From the NCBI GenBank assembly GCA_964036665.1, contig OZ038530.1, forward strand, positions 12,286,001-12,350,000: a stretch of DNA of 64,000 nt, given 5' to 3'. The translations under genes were made by a program, and so were the position numbers. The DNA is from Gordius sp. MW1 (Eukaryota; Nematomorpha; Gordioida; Gordea; Gordiidae). Shown piece by piece: positions 11,726 to 24,800 of this stretch. The notes beneath the pieces were generated by a model. That model saw only the letters and a list, made by a program, of their open reading frames with translations, was not told where the DNA came from and did no database searches. How positions within the stretch are numbered: position 1 is the stretch's first letter; each line of letters starts with the position of its first letter.

Positions 11726-14700
11726 ATGAAAAAAGATCAATTTAACAACAAGTCCTCAATCAATAAGTTGAGTTTAGATAAATTGAAAGACAGCAACGCT
11801 ACACCTATGCCCCTCATTAATCTCGTCCAAACTTCTCAAGATTCAAGTCCCATGCCCAATCTTGCCTTACCCACCACTAGCCCCATAAATGCAGCTGCAC
11901 CCTTTAAATGTAACAAGAAAATGCCGGCACCCATTATCAAACCCCAAGTCCTTCCACAAGCCCTTATCAAGGAAGATTTGTTTGAAATTCCTAAAAATGC
12001 AGCAAATGATGATCAACCCCATGTCCAAAGACGTTTCCAAAAAGCCAATAAATACGATCGCCTCTTACCTTACTATTCGACGAATTTAAAACGCGAGGCG
12101 GCTGAGTATTGGGGCGTGGCCAAGCTTGGCCTAGCTCAAGCCTTGTGCTGGGGTCGTATAAGACCCCAATTTGCTCATTGGTGCAAACAAATTCACGAAT
12201 ATACCCTGCGGCATGGCCTGAGATTCGAAGCTAGCGACCACGTCGTCATTTTGAACGCGCTTTACGAGCTCATTACTCGGGCCGACCTTGACGCTGATAT
12301 TTTGATGATAGCAACAGAAATAGCTATAGAATTGCTCAAAAGACCGGATAATTTGGCCCGTAGGGCTGGTTCTGATGGTTCGATACCCGTGTTGGAATTG
12401 GATTACAGGGGCCTGATGCGGAGGTATAGTTTATGGAGCTTGATTGAATATCTTTTGAATAAGGGTTAAGGCTAATGCGATTGGAAGTATTAGGGGGAAC
12501 CGGTCAAAGTCGCAGAAAAAAAGCAGCAGAATTGGTCAGAACTGGTCAGATCAAGATTGGTCCGGAGGGTTAGGGCTAGGGTTAGTGTTTTAGATCAGCG
12601 TTTTAGATTCGGGTTAGGGTTAGGGTTAGATGCACATCAAATTCCTTCCCCATTTGAGATTTAATTCAAATATATTGATTATCTAAAATCTTGTCTGACC
12701 AATTCTGCTGCTTTTTTTCTGCGACTTTGACCCCGATTCGTATTAGGAATTGCCTCCAGAGTGTGTTTTTAAATTGTTTGCCCTAGAGAATCTCTATATT
12801 TTTACTTAAAGTTTGCAGTTGTCACATTAACGTTTTATTACTCAATATAGCTTATTTTAGGGGATAATGTTAAAATTAATATCGTCTGCTTTTTATTTTA
12901 TCTTAATAAATAATCTATCATTAACAAAGCTAACAAAATTCCACACCCTAGAACTCGATTCATGCCTGCTAATATTCGATATTTAACATTTACTATGTTA
13001 TAAAATTTATCAGCGCTTTTAAACCCATAAAGCCTTTTTCGAGTTTAATTTAGGCAATAGTTTTGATATAGTTTCCCTTTGCTTAACTTATATCTTTCAT
13101 AACATTTAGCATATTGCGATCCGCGAGTCAACAACTCTTTTAAACTTTGTTAACGTTGAAATTTGGAATATTATGATTTCAAATCATCATTTATAGTATT
13201 CAAAGAATAATCCAAATCAGTGTCCAAATATTTGTTTATTTAATCACCACGAATTTTAAAACTATTTAGCGCACTTGGAATCTGAATCTGATATTGTTAA
13301 AGGAATTATATTAGTTAACCTTGAATTCTCTAGCCGACGCTTCTTTCTGTGATTCGCCTTATTCGTTCGTGCCTGACTCCAAAGATTGTAGTGGCTATAC
13401 TTTGAGCTTCTTTTAAGTTTGTCTACATTTCGTTAAGTTAAACTATTTAAATGCTTTTTTGTACCCCAAACGAATTTCGAATTGAGTTACATATATATGA
13501 AATTTTACTTTTTATAGTTATAAGCCTCGCAAACAAATATCCTTATTGCGATTTCTTGCGCACATAGTGGAAAGTTGGCAATGAGTATATTTTACCTCAC
13601 TCTTTCTAGTAAATATTAGGCATGTCATATAGATATTTAGTTTAACTTTATTATAATTTGGAAATTGCTCTGATTGGGTTCATTCAAATATTTATAGGTA
13701 CGAAACTGTGGTATTTGCCGAAGAGTCTAGAAACGCAGCCGCTTACGACCTCTTACGCACGCCCAAAAAATTCGGACCTCACCTGAATGGCTTAGTTAAA
13801 GCGGCTCGTGTTTATTTCCAACCCGGGTCGGCCCAGTCTATTCTGGCCCAACTTTTGGGCTCCGCTTGCCCTCTCGACCCCGTTCGGATGGAACAGGTTA
13901 GTTGTTGTGATTACTGCTGTAAACAGGGCTGGCTGGGTTTTGTTTGGTTTACTTAATTGGTTTTAGTCGTCAAACATAAGCAGACTAAAGATTCGTTCGA
14001 CCAATAAATTTTTGGTCTATTTATGCATGCGACTAAGAAAAACAGACCAAAAAGCCTTTGGTCTGTTTATGTTTAGTTGACTAGAACCAAAGATCGCTCA
14101 AACAAAACCCAGCCGTTTTTACAACACTAGTTGTGATTATGGTAAATTCATTGAGGGAAGCAATTGCAAAATGCAACAAAGTGATAGGGAACTTCATGAT
14201 TTTTTATCTGTGTTTAACTGCTTTGGTCAGATTATCCATAGTGAGTTAGGATGTTTAAACTTTAGGGATAATCTCGAAATTTTTATAGGCCGAGCCGTTT
14301 CGGGTAACTCAGCCACGATTACTAAAAATAAGGCTGCAAAATGTGATCCAAATTGTATAAAATTGGGATATTTTGCAAAGAATTGCTCGTAAAGCTCGAA
14401 ATCGTTAAAATATCCCAGGAATTTTAAACACATTAGCCCAAGCATATGTCGTACAGGTGTTTCCCGTGCGGTTTCGTGCAATTTGTTAATGATATCGTCT
14501 TCATTTTTATAATATATCAAACTCTAACTAACTAAAGGTAGCATTTTGAAAAGCTTCAAAAGGGCCATTTTTGCCCCAATCTAGACATGGAAAATGTTGT
14601 GTTTATTTTTTGCGAACTTAACTTGTAAACACGCATTTCCAAATCACGAGAAGTTCTCTCTATAATTTAATTTATCAACAAGACCCACCTCATAATGTTA

Positions 14701-15828
14701 TTACCGTGCGCGCACCGTTCATAGGTTTGCCACTTGTTGGAACTCTTCACGCCCACGCGTTACGGCGATAACGAGGAATTCCAACGCGAAATGGGACAAT
14801 CTTACGCGAATCGTTTGTTAGACCTAATTTCCAAGCACGAAACTTTCCCACCCTGGCATCGCCATTTAATATCTCTGCTAGCCCGACTCGCCCAAGATAA
14901 CGTTGGGCGATGCTCCTGGACCGAACACGATATTGACGCTGTGCTGGGCAAGTTTTTAGTGCACCTCAATCTGCCGCTCGCCAATAAATCCATAGGTCAT
15001 CGCGGGGCTCAATGCAAAATTCCTACGCAAGACACGGCCCGTTTTCTCGTTAACGCCATGGCTGGCCAAACCGAGGAAGATGGCCACCTTAGTGGACCGC
15101 CCGATCAAGTTCAGCCACGCTTGTCTAGTTTATTGTTGGCTATCCAGTCCTACGTGCACCCCTCGAACTCGGGTCAGTATTAGTGTTGTAAAAACGAATG
15201 GGTTTTGTTTGGTCGGCCTTTCGTTTTACTAAGAGTAACGGTCGTTTCGGGTCTGTTTAAATTTCGACTAAGCCAAGAGGTCAAAGAAAAATGGATCAAA
15301 AATTAAGTGCTCCAAAATCCAGAAAAGGGGGGGGGGGCAGCTACTACGTCCATTTATTTGTGTCCCAAGAACAGCCCCTCCCTGTCTTTATTATTTTGTA
15401 TCCGATCTGACAGAATCTCAAAATATAAACAATATCACTCAAAATTTGCCGCCTCAACCATTAAGTATTTTTATGTTATTGTTAACTTTCCTTTATTTTC
15501 GCCTTATTCATAACATCTACTATCATATTTCAAGCACCGAAATAATAACAATTCTTGGATTTTTGTATTACTTTGTTAAGGTGAGAGCATTTACCAGTTT
15601 TAAGTTTTTACCTATTTCCTTAGGGAAATGGACGGGAATCTTGGTTAAGTTTGTTAACGCGCTAGTGTCACACCTAATGAGCCGCCTCTTTTTGGAACGA
15701 CATAAAATTTGGAAGTGGGGTCAACCTATACCCCAGGCGGCCAAGTTGACCGATGGGCAAGTCGAAAAATTTGTCGCCGCCCTCAAACCCATCGTTTTCA
15801 TGCTGATGTTCGATAAGCAAGCTTACAG
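11726..15828 (+). CDS. psme4: psme4 exons 1-4, N-terminal region
   Basis: Residues 1-516 approximately. Residues 1-100 are low-complexity, Pro/Asn/Lys-rich and have no counterpart in vertebrate PA200. The conserved part begins at KYDRLLPYY (109-117) and continues through [17 protein letters not shown]. The exon 1 donor is GAG|GTATAG at 12423: splicing there joins LMRR directly to [19 protein letters not shown] in exon 2, as the family alignment requires, and the longer open frame to 12469 is intron read-through. Exon 2 ends PVRMEQ; exon 3 starts [11 protein letters not shown] and contains [12 protein letters not shown] and SYVHPSNSG. Exon 4 opens [14 protein letters not shown] and contains the conserved [11 protein letters not shown]. 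Each of these blocks has a recognisable counterpart, in order, in human PSME4. Confidence 0.88.
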
Positions 15829-18800
15829 GTACTTGAATTCAATTGTTATATATATTTATGTTTACGGAATTGGTCATTGCACTATCTTATAGATATTGCC
15901 TATGAATTGTGATTAAAACCATGTGGTAAAACTGATTGGCGCTACATGTCGCATAAGGTTATGCTTGAATTTTTTAAAGGCAAAAGATCATAATGGAAAT
16001 CGTTAAATCCAACACGATTTCCATTCACGGATCAATGTTTTAGCACGTTTATAGTTTTTTTAGTCGTGATGCAATAAAAAAAAGATAGATTGATTTAAAT
16101 GTTACAGACTTAATTGCATTTTAAATTTAAAGGTATAACACCATAGAACACTTGAACATTTATATAATTGATTTGATTATTTAAAGTTCTATCTCGATAA
16201 ATTCTTATTAGTTTAGCTCTGTTCTAATGTATAAAGTTAATACTCCTAGCTTTAGGTTATGTCTTTGATATTTATTAAATATTTGTGATATATACGTCTT
16301 GTCTTTGCTGGAATTGATAAAAGTAATTTTAATAGTGACCATACAATTAGGCATAATCTAAAAATGTTATTAGTTTTATGTTATACGTGTGCAATTTTGT
16401 TATAAAGAGCTAAATATTTATACGATTTACCTATGTTGGCTAATAATATACTACTAGTTTTTTGAATTCTAATTTGCGATGAAGTTTAAAGTTTCAGTGC
16501 CTTGCGCAGAATACTACACTTTTTAACAGCTAAATTATGTTATAATTATGATTTGCAATGCATTTTGACAAAAATAATCACTTTTGCCCGTGGTAATAAT
16601 TTTATCAAACTGCACATTTAGGAATATAACGTTCGCCATAAAAGACATGGTATCCTTATCTCCGACCATAATGATACCATCCCTCATGGATAAGATGTAT
16701 TTATCATTTGAAACACTTCTCGAACCACATCGCCTCAGATCGTGCTTAGCCGTGGGTTCCGTCTTAGGTTTAGCCCTCACCCGACTTCAACCTTTTGCTC
16801 GCCCGGCCGATTCAGATGATTCCGAAAGCAGTTTGGGGCCTTGCCATCTAATGGCCGTGCTGGATTACGCGTTACTAGGTACATAAGATTATGGCAAACG
16901 CCCGCTAAAACAGCGCTCTCGCAATTTGTTTTGCTCGTAATATAACCAAAACGACAAAATTAAGATCTACGCAACTGAGAATAGTCTATTTGTAGATAAT
17001 ATTACAATTTGTCTCACATATATAGAGTTTTTAACCCAAATAGTATAGTTTTGTTTTTAATAGTAAACCGTTTATGTAATTTTAATTCGGCGTACATAGG
17101 ATTTAAGGGGCTGGGGAATGTCAAAAAGCATTGGGCATGATGGCTATTTTCTCTATGAATTAGTTAAACTTAGGAATTTTGCAATCAGGGGGGGGGGGGG
17201 GGGAGGGGGTAAGCAATTATTACTCTTTGACTCCTTCTAGCTACACCCCTGGATACATAACTTATGATATAACATAATTTTGGTAAATTGCTATATAAAA
17301 GTAATGCAAACGCGAATTTAGTGCTACGCAATTTTTATCCTCATATATTTTCGTCGTAGGCATAGACCCTAACGACCCCGTGAAATGTACTTCTTCCCTC
17401 CTCATGATATGTACCCTGCTATGCCACGTCCCCATGTACCAACCTCATCAGACCTCCCTACCCGACCCCAGTTCTAATCAATCCGATTCGAATTGGGAAT
17501 TGGAGCGGCAAGAACTTATAGCGTCCAGCTCGGCCACTTTTTTCTCAGATTTTGCCGTTCGCCTTTTAGAACGTTGCCTCGACTTAGCGGCCGCGCTCGA
17601 TAATTCTTCCGTTGACGCGGGCGGGTTTCTCTTGGCAACGGCTAGCGCGCGCGAAGACGTGGGCGGTACGGGCGTTATTAAAAGTCGCGACGAAGCTTCG
17701 CTTAGCGTAGCCATGATGGGTAGGCTTTAATAATGCCCCAGGTTAAATGTGACCTAAGATTTTTAACGTTAATCTAAAAACTAGTGTTGTAAAAACGGCT
17801 GGGTTTTGCTAGGTCGATCTTGCGTTTTAGTCGACTAAACATAAATAGGCCAAAGGTTTTTTGGTCAAACCATTGGTTTATTCATGCGACTAAGAAAAAC
17901 AGACCAAAAAATCAGTTGGTTTGTTGATGTTTAATCGACTAAAACCTAAAGTTGACTTAACAAAACCCAGCCCTTTTGACAACCCTAGTAAAAACGTAAA
18001 AACGATGTCATTTAATTTTGGCTTTAAAATTATTAATTATGGCCATTTAGGTTGATTAGTTCTTAAATTTAATTTTATAAGATCATTCCATATGAGCAAG
18101 GTTTATCGTTAGTTTCGTAATTCGTCAAATTATGGCACTTATAAGTTTCCGAGCTGCATCACCATGATCTTTAAAAAGTCTAATTAATTTAACGTTTTTA
18201 TCGTTAAAATGTCATTTCGCCCCTCAATTTGAATCAATACCACAATTTTTTTCACTTCACTTTCTGACTATGTCCATGTTGATGTCAACTAGTAGAGGCG
18301 ATAATCGTTAATTTCCGTAACAGATGTTTCCAAACTTATCCCGAAATTTATCGTGATCTGGCGTTTAATTAACTAACCCGATCCACTATTTATCCCTCCC
18401 CACAGGTGCGGTTAATACGGTACTTCGACAATGTTCTCCCGCCATATACGTCGACGTGATCACTTTCGGGCTCGAGCGGGTCAAGCGAACCCTGCACGCT
18501 TCTAAAGCTGCTCGCGATACCGTGGCTGACTTATGTCACGGCATGTGCCTCCCAGACCCTACGGCCTCCCTCCCCATCCTGGCTCCGCATCTTTTGGCTC
18601 GGGTGGCCGATCAGCTGCTCCATACCTCTGGTCCGTCTTCGACCGCCAACCCCGAACTCCTTTGGAGCCTAGAAATTTTTGGCTCGGCTTTTAAAAATTC
18701 TGGAAGCAGCGATGAAATTCTCCTGTACGCTCGAGACCTTTTGAATGTGGTGGGCCCGGGCTTGGACCCGGTCTCGAACCCACACCTCGCGCCCGAAGCT

Positions 18801-21800
18801 TACGAAATGGCTTGCGAAGTGGTTTCTCGAGTCTTGGCCTCCATCACCCGTACCTACGTGGCCGACTATCGCAGCCTGAATCCAGCCGAATGGGAAGCGT
18901 ACGTAGTTAAAGGAACCCGCACCACGAAGCCTCTAGATCTTTGGGGCCGGACATACTCTTTTAAAGAAGTAGTGTAATTATACAATTAAAAGTTTTATTC
19001 CGAAGCATCTTGTTTCGTAAAAGTGAAACTTTTTTCTCAAAAATGACCAATAAGGCCAATTACCTTAGTTCAAAGTGCTCTTAGGAGGGCAAAGATCACC
19101 TCCATCATAGAGCATCCGACCCCTTCTTGGAGGGACGTATGACTTAAACAATTGATATTTTTTAAGTCCCATACAATTTTAAATCTCGGCCAATTTTTGA
19201 AGATCCTCTCGATGATTTTGTATGTTTTTCTATTAATTGTTTTATATTATTGTCAAATATCCGTATTTTTAACAAAAAACTTTCAAAAAACGTAAACCCT
19301 GACACAACTCTTGCCCCACTTGATATTAAATTTTCTAAAGACCCCTTAACAATCCACCTTTTCGCAAGCTATATTTTGGACACTTTTAAGGGTCGGGACT
19401 TAGTTGACGGACGCATATTAAAACGATGAAATTGTTTTTCCAATAATTTATATCGCGATAAAAACTTAGGTCGATATAAGTTGGCACGTGCCCAACGCAG
19501 CCGGTCTCTCTTTCGCATTAGACCTTTTGGATACTTACATGCGCCCGAGCTTGGATTATCTCGATTCCTTAACAACCGCGAAAACTGTTGGCAACAACCT
19601 AAACAAGTCGATCTTACACAAACACTTGTGCGTCGTAGAAAAATTGCTGGCCGGTGCCTCTGCCATTTTACCAGCCCTCCCTCCCGCTTTAAATAACACA
19701 AGCGACACCGTTGAAAACCGACTACTCTTTGGTTCGGATCCGCTCCTAACCCAGATTAGATCCAAATACGAAGGCTTATCATACCCCGAACTTAGCTGTG
19801 TTGCCACGGACTCGCGATTCGCTTGGGTCAGACCCAGGGTAGTAGCCTCTATTCACTCCTTGCTACGAGGTTGCTTGAGCGCCGAATTATCTCACGATTA
19901 CGTTAGCTTGGGCCATGCCGTCCAAATTTACCGCTTGGCTTTGTTCCATCGCGGGCACACGTTCGAAGAAGTGGAAATGAGGTGGGGGCCCCTTCTTAAT
20001 TTAATATATTATTAATAAAGTAGGAATGTTCGAGAATTCAGATACTCAAAATTGTTGTAGCAGTCTAGCTAGTATCTGCTATTGTATTACGACAGTTCTA
20101 CAATTATTTATAGGAACTCATGTTTGTACCTGTTCCATAATCTAGATAGATTGCTCATTTCATTTAACTAAGGATTAGCTTAATTAAAAATGCCATTTCA
20201 AATTAATTTCATGTTTTTCGCCTAATTAACATGCACTAGAAGTTTTTGCAAATTTCCTACGCGTTTTTACGAACCCTTAATTGACAAATACTGACTATTT
20301 AGAAATAAAATTTGAGTTTTGCCCATCAACTTCGAGCTATAATATAACTTATTTATCTCGCATAATTTTACAGGTGTCAAAATTACAAGAATATCAAGAT
20401 GTATTCGACCGATCGATTCCACTTCCCTAAGCGCCTGCCACGATTTGCGCACGCACTACGAGCCCAAATCCAACACGAACTCTACTCATGCCAACCCCTA
20501 GATCGCGGGTTCGAAACTTTACCGGGACCCGGTTTTTGGCAGACTCACATCTTGCAGGACCTCGTCTCTTTAGCGCTGGATACGGAATACAAAGTGGTTC
20601 GAGAAATGTCTATATCCCTGCTAGACCATATAATGGCCTCTTGGCCCGTCGTATCTCACACCATTATTATGGAGCTCATATTGAGCAGAGCGACATCGGC
20701 GGAACGCTTAAGCGACATGGAAGTAGACGTAGGGTTGGTAGAAATGGCAGACAATTCTACGAAAATCGAAAATTTTACGGAAACCGTCCTCAAACTTGTG
20801 ATGGGCCGAACGCCCGAAAATTGCATGACCGGCCTCGGGTATTTCGGTCTGTTAGAACGAACCTATCAGCTCTTGTTCCAACTTCAGTTGCCTGATAAAC
20901 AGAGTTTGGTAGACCTTTGGGATGCGGCCATCGATCAAATCGTGTGCGAAGCTCCGATACACACTAAGCGATTACTTCGCCTACCGGCTACCGCTTTGCG
21001 ATGGGCGGCCAAATTAGCTAAGAGTAATGTTTTGGTTTCACCTTACTTACCTGAGATTGTGATCAAAAATTATATTATGAAGTTATATTGAATGTTTCTT
21101 TTAATTGTAAATAGTGGATAACTTTGACTACCGTTATTACCTATACCTAATATTAAAATATATTGTTTTAGAGCCAAAATGCCTGATATCAAAACGTTCT
21201 TTTCTACGGTCTTATATCAATTTAAGGTTCTTTTCTACAGTCTTAATATCAATTTAAACGTATAACAAGGCATTTTAGGGTATGTAGACAAATAATTTAA
21301 AATTACCCTCTTACCTTATCATGGTATTGTTGTCCTTGAAAAGAAATTTAATTCTTTATTATCTTATATCGCGCCATCAATTAAATACCTATCGTTTCTT
21401 ACTGTAATAATGTCATTTATTCAATAAATATTTATTTTAGGAGAATTTAGGACTGGTCTACGTTTTCGGGAATTGATTCCGTATCAGTTTATTAACTAAG
21501 TTTTGTGTAAAACTTTTATATTAAACTCTTTTATGTATTTTCCTATTTGTTGCAGCCCTAAACTTTGATGAATCCGAAATAGCCGTCCCAGAACAAACTT
21601 GGCTAGCTTCTAGACTGTCCCAATTTCCCGTTTACGACCCAGTATTCATACCACCAACCCATCCATGTCTCAACGACCGAGATAGTGATGGTGGTTGCAG
21701 TTACTATTACTACAAGATTTTCGAAGATGCCCCAGCTATTTGCGAAAATATGCGTTCCTCCGTGAGCTCGCAGCTATATGGGGTTTCCGGTTTAGCTCCG

Positions 21801-24800
21801 CATCAACAATCTCGTAACTGGAGATTTCGCTTTATGGCTGGTCAAATGCTTGCCTCTTTGATAATAGTAACCAGGACCCCTCTGGACCCCGACTGCCTTA
21901 GGCACGTGCTTCGCTCTTGTAAGCAATCGTCGGATTCGCCCCAAATCAAGGCGCTCTACTTATGCCAAGTATAAATCTCGACGAAATCACGCAATTTTTA
22001 ATAATTTGGAAAATTCATCTTAGTATAAGTTAGTGTTGTAAAAACGGCTGGGTTTTGTTTGGTCGACCATTGGTTTTAGTCTACTAAACATTAACAAACC
22101 AAGGGTTTTTTGGTCTTTTTTCTTACTCGCATAAACATACCAAAGGCTTTTCGGTCAAACCTGGTCTGTTTATGTTTATTCGATTAAAACCAAAGGCCGA
22201 CCAAACAAAACCCAGCCGTTTTTACAACACTAGTATAAAGGTCATTCCATGTTGAATTGTCACTATTAGGCGATTTTCGGTCGACCATCTGATTTAAAAA
22301 ATTTCTGGTGAGGGTTTAGGTCTCATATATTATAGTAATTTTTAAATATTTTGGCTATTTGGATCAGTACTTTTCTAAATATTGTGCAGGCTTGTACCTT
22401 CTTGCGACTGTGTAAGTTGCCCTACCGCAAAATTGTTTACGTAAAACCGTTGGGCATGGGTTGGGCTCAAGCCTTGTGCTACCCACCCGTTTTACCGCTA
22501 ACTTCGGATATGAAAAAACAAACGCCGTTTTCGCATAAAACTTCGGTCGGATACTATTACGTTGTATCTAGGTGAGTTTGTTATACGCATTTCGATTAAA
22601 AAATCACATGTACCCTTCTATAGTATTGTTTATTAAGCGTTGTAGCCTGACTTTTTTGTAGGACCTTGTAGTGTTTTTAAAAGACCTGGGTTTTGTTTAT
22701 GGTCTGTTTTTGTTTAGTCGTTTTGTAGGCTTACAAAGGTCGACTGAACAAAACCTAGGTCTTTTACAATATTAGCCCCTTGTACTCTACTAGATTTTGT
22801 GTTTCTTTCGCTAGTCTTAATTAAAATAATGTAGAATTCAAGATAACGGAGCAGTATTTAACAAAAGAACACTAACCAACCTTAAAAGCTTTTATACAAT
22901 TTTACTGTTAAAGTTGGCCCTGATTTTAGGATTTTCACAAAATTTTAATGTGAAAACTGGTCTCTCTAACCACCCTATCGTCCCTTAGCGAATCACTAGC
23001 CTCGCCTCAAACCCTAGAAGTTTTGGACCCGAACCTGGTCACTATACCATTCGATTACGTATCACGTGATTTCGTGCCACGTGACGTACTATCCTCGTTC
23101 GACGGTCTTAGCGAGCTTCGTCACGTGGCGGCGGCCGAATTTTCGGCGCCACATCACGTGACCGCCTTCGTTCGGGAATTGGCCGACGCCGAGGATACGG
23201 ACATTGACTTTGATCCGGTTCGCGTTAATTTCTTCAAGGCCCTGTTTCGCGATCAGGGACCGGAGTTGACGAGCGTTTTCTTGGATTTTTTGCTCGCTAA
23301 ATTTATACCAGTACAGGGTAATGACATATAACTTATTTCTTAAACATTTATAAAAAATTTGGGTTGTGGACTGTGATTTTCGCGATGAAATGAATCATTA
23401 TAGGTCAGAAATTCATTTTAAGACACCTCTATTCCTTGAACATTTTTTATCCGATTTTTGGGTTGTGGTCTGTCCATTTTGCTATTAAATTAGTCATTGA
23501 AGGCAATACTATATTTTAAAGAATGTCATCTACATTATTCCTGAGATATTCATCTTTTTGGGTTGTGGTCTGTCGTTTTTGCTATGTATTAGCCATTATA
23601 TGGGGCAAAAATTTATCTAAAGAATGAAATCTACTTTGTTCCTTGAGCATCTATTATATTTTTTGGTTGTTGACTGTCATTTTTACTATTAAATTAATCA
23701 CTGAAAAGAAATAATATATTTTAAAATCGTAAATTATCTCTAAATGATCATATACTTTCTAATGCTTTAAAACATGGCTAGTTAGACTTCGAGGTCGTAT
23801 AAACCCAAGTATATCGCTCATGTAACAAAATTTTGTTTAGCAAACTGCTAGAAGTCTTTTAAAGCCCTAATTTATCCATTATGTGTTAACGCTTTATAAA
23901 TTTTTGGGGTGCTCTTTGGGGGAAGGGGCCTTGTAATCTGAACCTTTTTTAAATTATGAACCAATGACTTAATTTACTAGCTTCAAACCTGTGCTAGTTT
24001 TATTAATATTTACCTATATCGTAGCTTTATCCGGTTGATATGACCATTTGTTTAGGGTTCGCTTAACATGAGCAAGGAAAAGATGTGTTACAATTATTTG
24101 CTAAAAATATTTTACGGACTTCAGAAAAGTGGCATTAACGATCGAATTTTTTATTTTATTGTATCTATGCACATGACAGAATTAGATAAAGTTCTGGAGT
24201 AAATAGATATTTATTTTGTGCGGCCTGGCAAATATTATTGCCTAAATCTGAATATATAAGATAACAGGGTTTTTATAAAAATATACCCTAGAAGTTACCA
24301 TTTTCAAAAAAATTCTGATTCATTTTTAGGCATCAAAGTATAACACTTTCGACGGCAAATTATAAACTACAATATTTATAAACTTTATTAGTCTCAGTCC
24401 ACATGGGCGTAGCTATTTTTTTTCAATAGAAAAACCCTTAAAAATTTAAAAACAATTGTTGTTTTGCCCCCCTTCCCCTCAATTGAACTTATACAACTTT
24501 CCCCCCCCCCCTCAATCCAAAACCTGGCTACGCCCACGTCAGTCCATCTATAATATTTAACCATCGTATTTAACATAGACACGACCGTCGGAATCAAAGG
24601 GCCTTCCTTACCACTCAGCCTACATTGCGTGGCCGCTGAAATATTTGCGGGTTGGGTTCGGGCCACTAAATATTGGACTGGCGAACAGCGAAACCAATCC
24701 TTTTCTCGTTATCGCGAGTTTATCGATCGCGGAATACTGGATAAGATAACGCCCGAGACTAACAAATTTTGGCACGCCGCCTTTTCTATGTGTGGCGAAG

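Noticed and set aside
12424-12469. Extension of psme4 exon 1 to YLLNKG
   Set aside because: The donor at 12423 joins in phase to exon 2 and restores the conserved LMRRYETVV block; the extension is intron read-through.
19369-19807. Overlapping minus- and plus-frame ORFs around psme4 exon 8
   Set aside because: They are shadows; only the frame giving [20 protein letters not shown] matches PA200.
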